From contig DATCYD010000339.1 in the NCBI GenBank assembly GCA_036570465.1, positions 1 to 9,225 of the forward strand: a DNA stretch of 9,225 bases, given 5' to 3'. Both the position numbers and the translations under genes were made by a program. The notes beneath the pieces were generated by a model. It had not been told where the DNA came from and did no database searches. It worked only from the letters and a program-made list of their open reading frames with translations. This document shows, in pieces, positions 7,266 to 9,225 of the stretch. Source of the stretch: Anseongella sp036570465 (GTDB taxonomy: Bacteria > Bacteroidota > Bacteroidia > Sphingobacteriales > Sphingobacteriaceae). Within the stretch, counting starts at the first letter, position 1; the number at the start of each line of letters is the position of its first letter.

Positions 7266-8060
7266 ATGAACAAGAAATTACTTCCAGTCGTTGTCACATG
7301 CCTGCTGACAGCGGCTTGCTCCACAGTACCTCTGACAGGCCGGAAGCAGCTGAGCCTGGTGTCCAGCGGTCAGCTTATGCAAATGGCTAATTCCCAATAT
7401 GACCAGTTCCTGGAAGAAAGCAAAGTAATAAAAGGCACGGCCGAAGCTAATCGTGTGAGAAATATCGGACAGAAGCTGGCCCGGGCCGTAGAAACTTATA
7501 TGCGCCAAAACGGCTACAGCGAAAACATTGAAGGCTTTCAATGGGAGTTCAATCTGGTAAACAGTGAACAAAAAAATGCATTCTGCATGCCCGGCGGAAA
7601 AGTCGCCGTTTATACGGGAATTCTCCCGGTCTGTAAGACTGATGCTGGAATAGCGACTGTTATGGGCCATGAAATTGCCCATGCTGTTGCCCACCATGGC
7701 GGCGAACGCATGTCCCAGTCAATGGCGGCTATGGGTGTACAACTTGCTGCCAACGTGGCTCTTTCCGAAAAAGATCCTCAGGTAGTAAATGCATTCAACA
7801 GCTTGTACGGGGTGGGTGCCAATGTGGGGTACTTGCTTCCCAATTCCAGAAGGCAAGAATCTGAAGCTGATCGCCTGGGTCTTATCTTTATGGCCATGGC
7901 TGGTTACGATCCGGCTGCTGCGGTTGGCTTCTGGCAACGTATGTCATCGGGGGGTGGTCAAAAACCGCCTGAGTTTCTGAGTACGCATCCGAGTGATGAT
8001 CGCCGTATCCGGGATATTCAGAAGCATATTCCGGAAGCGGATAAGTATTATTCGAGATAA
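7266..8060 (+). CDS. M48-family zinc metalloprotease lipoprotein (LoiP/YcaL/BepA-like, no TPR)
   Basis: This 264-residue exported protease begins with a lipoprotein signal: positive residues K3 and K4, a hydrophobic core, and the lipobox LTAAC with C18 as the acylated cysteine. The M48 peptidase domain spans about 70-258. HEIAH (135-139) supplies two zinc-binding histidines and the catalytic glutamate, and ESEAD (198-202) supplies the third ligand E198 and conserved D202. STHPSDDRR carries H241, which aligns with the regulatory histidine described in BepA. It ends soon after this motif, so it lacks the C-terminal TPR domain of BepA and resembles the short LoiP/YcaL forms. In that family the role is envelope or outer-membrane protein quality control, acting in the periplasm anchored to a membrane. 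The substrate here is unknown. It lies 13 nt after plsY, probably in one transcript. Confidence 0.93.
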   Translation: MNKKLLPVVVTCLLTAACSTVPLTGRKQLSLVSSGQLMQMANSQYDQFLEESKVIKGTAEANRVRNIGQKLARAVETYMRQNGYSENIEGFQWEFNLVNSEQKNAFCMPGGKVAVYTGILPVCKTDAGIATVMGHEIAHAVAHHGGERMSQSMAAMGVQLAANVALSEKDPQVVNAFNSLYGVGANVGYLLPNSRRQESEADRLGLIFMAMAGYDPAAAVGFWQRMSSGGGQKPPEFLSTHPSDDRRIRDIQKHIPEADKYYSR

Positions 8061-8089
8061 ACCAGGCTAGGGTATTGCTTGAGGGGGGC

Positions 8090-8191
8090 GGCCCGGGTGT
8101 ATATTCGTCTTCACGCCTGCTGATTTCGGGGGCCAATTGCTTTGCAATTACCCGAAATCAAATGGCGTTCTTCCGAATATACACCCGGGCC
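8090..8191. repeat. Long-hairpin repeat element, copy 1
   Basis: The outer arms are a perfect 18-bp inverted repeat, GGCCCGGGTGTATATTCG (8090-8107) with its complement at 8174-8191. Inside, in register, ACGCC (8113-8117) pairs with GGCGT (8164-8168) and TGATTTCGGG (8121-8130) pairs with CCCGAAATCA (8151-8160). After an asymmetric internal loop (GGCC opposite A), AATTGC (8135-8140) pairs with GCAATT (8144-8149) around a TTT loop. The result is a single 102-nt stem with defined bulges. It begins 29 nt after the M48 stop codon. Copy 2 shares the same architecture in the opposite orientation. Confidence 0.88.
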
Positions 8192-8194
8192 TGT

Positions 8195-8220
8195 TTTGCA
8201 ATAACCGAAATCACTTGGCG
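8195..8220. repeat. Degenerate half copy of the hairpin element
   Basis: TTTGCAATAACCGAAATCAC followed by TTGGCG matches the right half of copy 1 (8141-8167: loop, GCAATT arm, CCCGAAATCA arm, GGCG) in the same orientation. There is one deleted base and a few substitutions. The left half that would complete a hairpin is absent, so this looks like a remnant of a tandem or nested copy. Confidence 0.65.
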
Positions 8221-8294
8221 CGCCGGGGCGGGTTCAGAATTGGGATCTCATCAGACACTGTGCTCGCGTGCACGTCCGAACTCAAGCAACTATC

Positions 8295-8314
8295 TTAATT
8301 AAACCAATAATTAA
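8295..8314. repeat. Small AT-rich inverted repeat beside copy 2
   Basis: TTAATTA (8295-8301) and TAATTAA (8308-8314) form a perfect 7-bp inverted repeat with a 6-nt spacer, ending 2 nt before copy 2. It could be an element boundary, a protein site or chance in an AT-rich stretch. Confidence 0.4.
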
Positions 8315-8316
8315 TG

Positions 8317-8411
8317 CCGGCGTAAATGCGCACGCAGCGCCATTAGAATTCGGGTAATTGCGGAGCAATTGGGCCCCGAATTGTTCAGGCGCGAGTACGT
8401 ATTTACACCGG
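8317..8411. repeat. Long-hairpin repeat element, copy 2 (inverted relative to copy 1)
   Basis: The outer arms CCGGCGTAAATGCG (8317-8330) and CGTATTTACACCGG (8398-8411) pair with two mismatches. GCGCC (8337-8341) pairs with GGCGC (8388-8392), AATTCGGG (8347-8354) with CCCGAATT (8375-8382), and AATTGC (8356-8361) with GCAATT (8365-8370) around a GGA loop. The internal loop is again 1 nt against 4 nt, mirrored. The reverse complement aligns to copy 1 along its whole length with a single 1-nt gap in one arm, at roughly two-thirds identity by eye and near identity in the core. It ends 9 nt short of the DUF3810 stop codon. Confidence 0.87.
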
Positions 8412-8420
8412 AACTCCCCA

Positions 8421-9225
8421 TTATTCTGGTGAACCAGCATCCTCATTCGGCGAAGTGACAACCTCCAGGACCCCTTCCTTGTAATAGTAGGCGATCAGCA
8501 AACTGATCATTTCATTGTAAGTCCGGAGGCCTTTGGGTTGATTGTTCGCCTTTAGGAAATGATCATAGAAAAAGTCACTGATGGCATCAACGGGGCCGCT
8601 GTAACGAGCCCAGTAGGCACGTTCGGTGGCCAGATCTTGTTTGATTGGTGTAGAGATGGTTGCGTAAAGAGTTTCGTAGGCGGCGCGGTCACGGCGGAGG
8701 ATTTCATGAAGAAGATCCTTCATAGCGGTGTAATAGACAGAATATTGCAGCAGTACGCTTCCGGAGTGGGTGCCAGCCAGAAAACCGGCAAAACTGGCGG
8801 CGTCTTCGGGCCCAAAGCCGGCCTGGTGGGCGATTTCATGGCAGGCAACAAAAGGTTTTACATAGGTGGGCATGCGGAAATTCAATTGTGCCTCGCCGGT
8901 GAATGGGTTAAAGTACCCGGCGACTCCCATAAAGTTGATCAGGGGGGTAAAGAAAGATGGCTTTACACTGGGGTGTCGGATTGAAAAAGCGGGGTGACTG
9001 GTTGCCAGGGCGCGGTATGCCAGGGCAGCGGTTTGGTATATTTCACGGTTTGTGGTTTGACTGAGGTCTTGGGGACTGACAAAAGAACGGTAATGGTTGG
9101 CCCGGCTAATGATGTATTCAGCAGCTGGAACCAGTTGTTCCAGATTGTATTGTTTTCTGTCCAGATGAAGGCGTTGTGCGGCGCTGTACCGGAAATAATT
9201 CATCCCCCAGAAGAGATAGAAGATG
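8421..9225 (-). CDS. DUF3810 family zinc-metalloprotease-like membrane protein (5' end outside window)
   Basis: The reading frame stays open to the right edge: before the ATG at 9203 the codons read IFYLFWG, continuing into MNYFRYS. FWGxNYFR is a characteristic stretch inside DUF3810 proteins, so the ATG is internal and the N-terminus is missing. About 267 residues are visible. The domain carries HEIAHQAGF (residues 122-130 counted from that ATG) and a downstream EDAASF with E133, matching the HExxH...E arrangement of gluzincin-like proteins. Family members usually have N-terminal membrane spans before this point, and none are inside the window. The function of DUF3810 is not established. A membrane-anchored peptidase-like role is inferred from the motif. 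It converges on the M48 gene across the repeat-filled gap. Confidence 0.9.
   Translation of the reverse strand, partial: IFYLFWGMNYFRYSAAQRLHLDRKQYNLEQLVPAAEYIISRANHYRSFVSPQDLSQTTNREIYQTAALAYRALATSHPAFSIRHPSVKPSFFTPLINFMGVAGYFNPFTGEAQLNFRMPTYVKPFVACHEIAHQAGFGPEDAASFAGFLAGTHSGSVLLQYSVYYTAMKDLLHEILRRDRAAYETLYATISTPIKQDLATERAYWARYSGPVDAISDFFYDHFLKANNQPKGLRTYNEMISLLIAYYYKEGVLEVVTSPNEDAGSPE

Larger units (their letters stand above)
8061..8420. other. Convergent intergenic region filled with palindromic repeat elements
   Basis: This 360-bp stretch lies between the stop codons of the M48 gene (+) and the DUF3810 gene (-). I see no credible gene in it. About two thirds of it is made of two inverted copies of a long-hairpin element and one degenerate half copy, listed separately. 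The spacer 8221-8294 has a GC-rich start and no further recognisable structure. No classical intrinsic terminator (GC stem followed by a T run) is evident for either flanking gene, so the hairpins may act as a bidirectional barrier. That role is inference. Confidence 0.8.

Noticed and set aside
8075..8302. A 75-codon + strand frame in the M48-DUF3810 gap
   Set aside because: It runs through hairpin copy 1 and the half copy, has no plausible start context, and its translation is explained by the palindromic repeat.
8090..8411. CRISPR array or attachment sites
   Set aside because: The repeats are two large hairpins in opposite orientation plus a remnant, not short regularly spaced direct repeats with unique spacers. 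No cas or integrase gene is present.
9201..9203. ATG at 9203 as the true start of the DUF3810 gene
   Set aside because: The upstream codons remain open to the window edge and spell the family-typical FWG before MNYFR, so this methionine is internal.

Overview
The window reads as a chromosomal segment from a member of the Bacteroidota. The indications are promoter-like boxes of the Bacteroidota type (TAnnTTTG) ahead of three genes, very weak Shine-Dalgarno sequences, a DUF3810 protein, and two lipoproteins among otherwise housekeeping genes. Genus and family cannot be fixed from the sequence alone. No tRNA, rRNA, CRISPR array, insertion sequence, integrase or phage gene is visible.

Layout. 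A partial + strand gene (2-265, probable phytase-like esterase C-terminus) converges with, and overlaps by 32 nt, a long minus-strand block. Read in its direction of transcription, the block is gpmI (phosphoglycerate mutase), a small unrecognised lipoprotein 6 nt later, a 100-nt gap holding a promoter, gpsA (glycerol-3-phosphate dehydrogenase), and 4 nt later a two-domain HAD-phosphatase/GT20 enzyme. gpmI is divergent from the + strand group nadC - plsY - M48 metalloprotease lipoprotein across a 41-bp gap. That gap carries two face-to-face -7 boxes, each placed almost on top of the start codon it would serve. The window ends with a minus-strand DUF3810 zinc-protease-like gene that runs off the right edge.

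Most notable metabolic unit. The 746-residue enzyme has the domain order HAD first, GT20 second. This is the reverse of the usual trehalose OtsA-OtsB fusions and matches the known GgpPS type of bifunctional glucosylglycerol-phosphate synthase/phosphatase. Its partner gene gpsA makes glycerol-3-phosphate, the acceptor such an enzyme needs. The pair therefore looks like a compact two-gene route from dihydroxyacetone phosphate plus a nucleotide-glucose to the compatible solute glucosylglycerol. plsY, in the other operon, uses the same glycerol-3-phosphate for phospholipid synthesis.

Most notable non-coding structure. The 360-bp convergent gap between the M48 and DUF3810 genes contains two copies, in opposite orientation, of a roughly 100-nt element that folds into a long multi-step hairpin, plus a degenerate half copy. 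At two stem positions the copies differ by paired substitutions that preserve base pairing, so the fold itself appears to be conserved or copied. No transposase accompanies them here.
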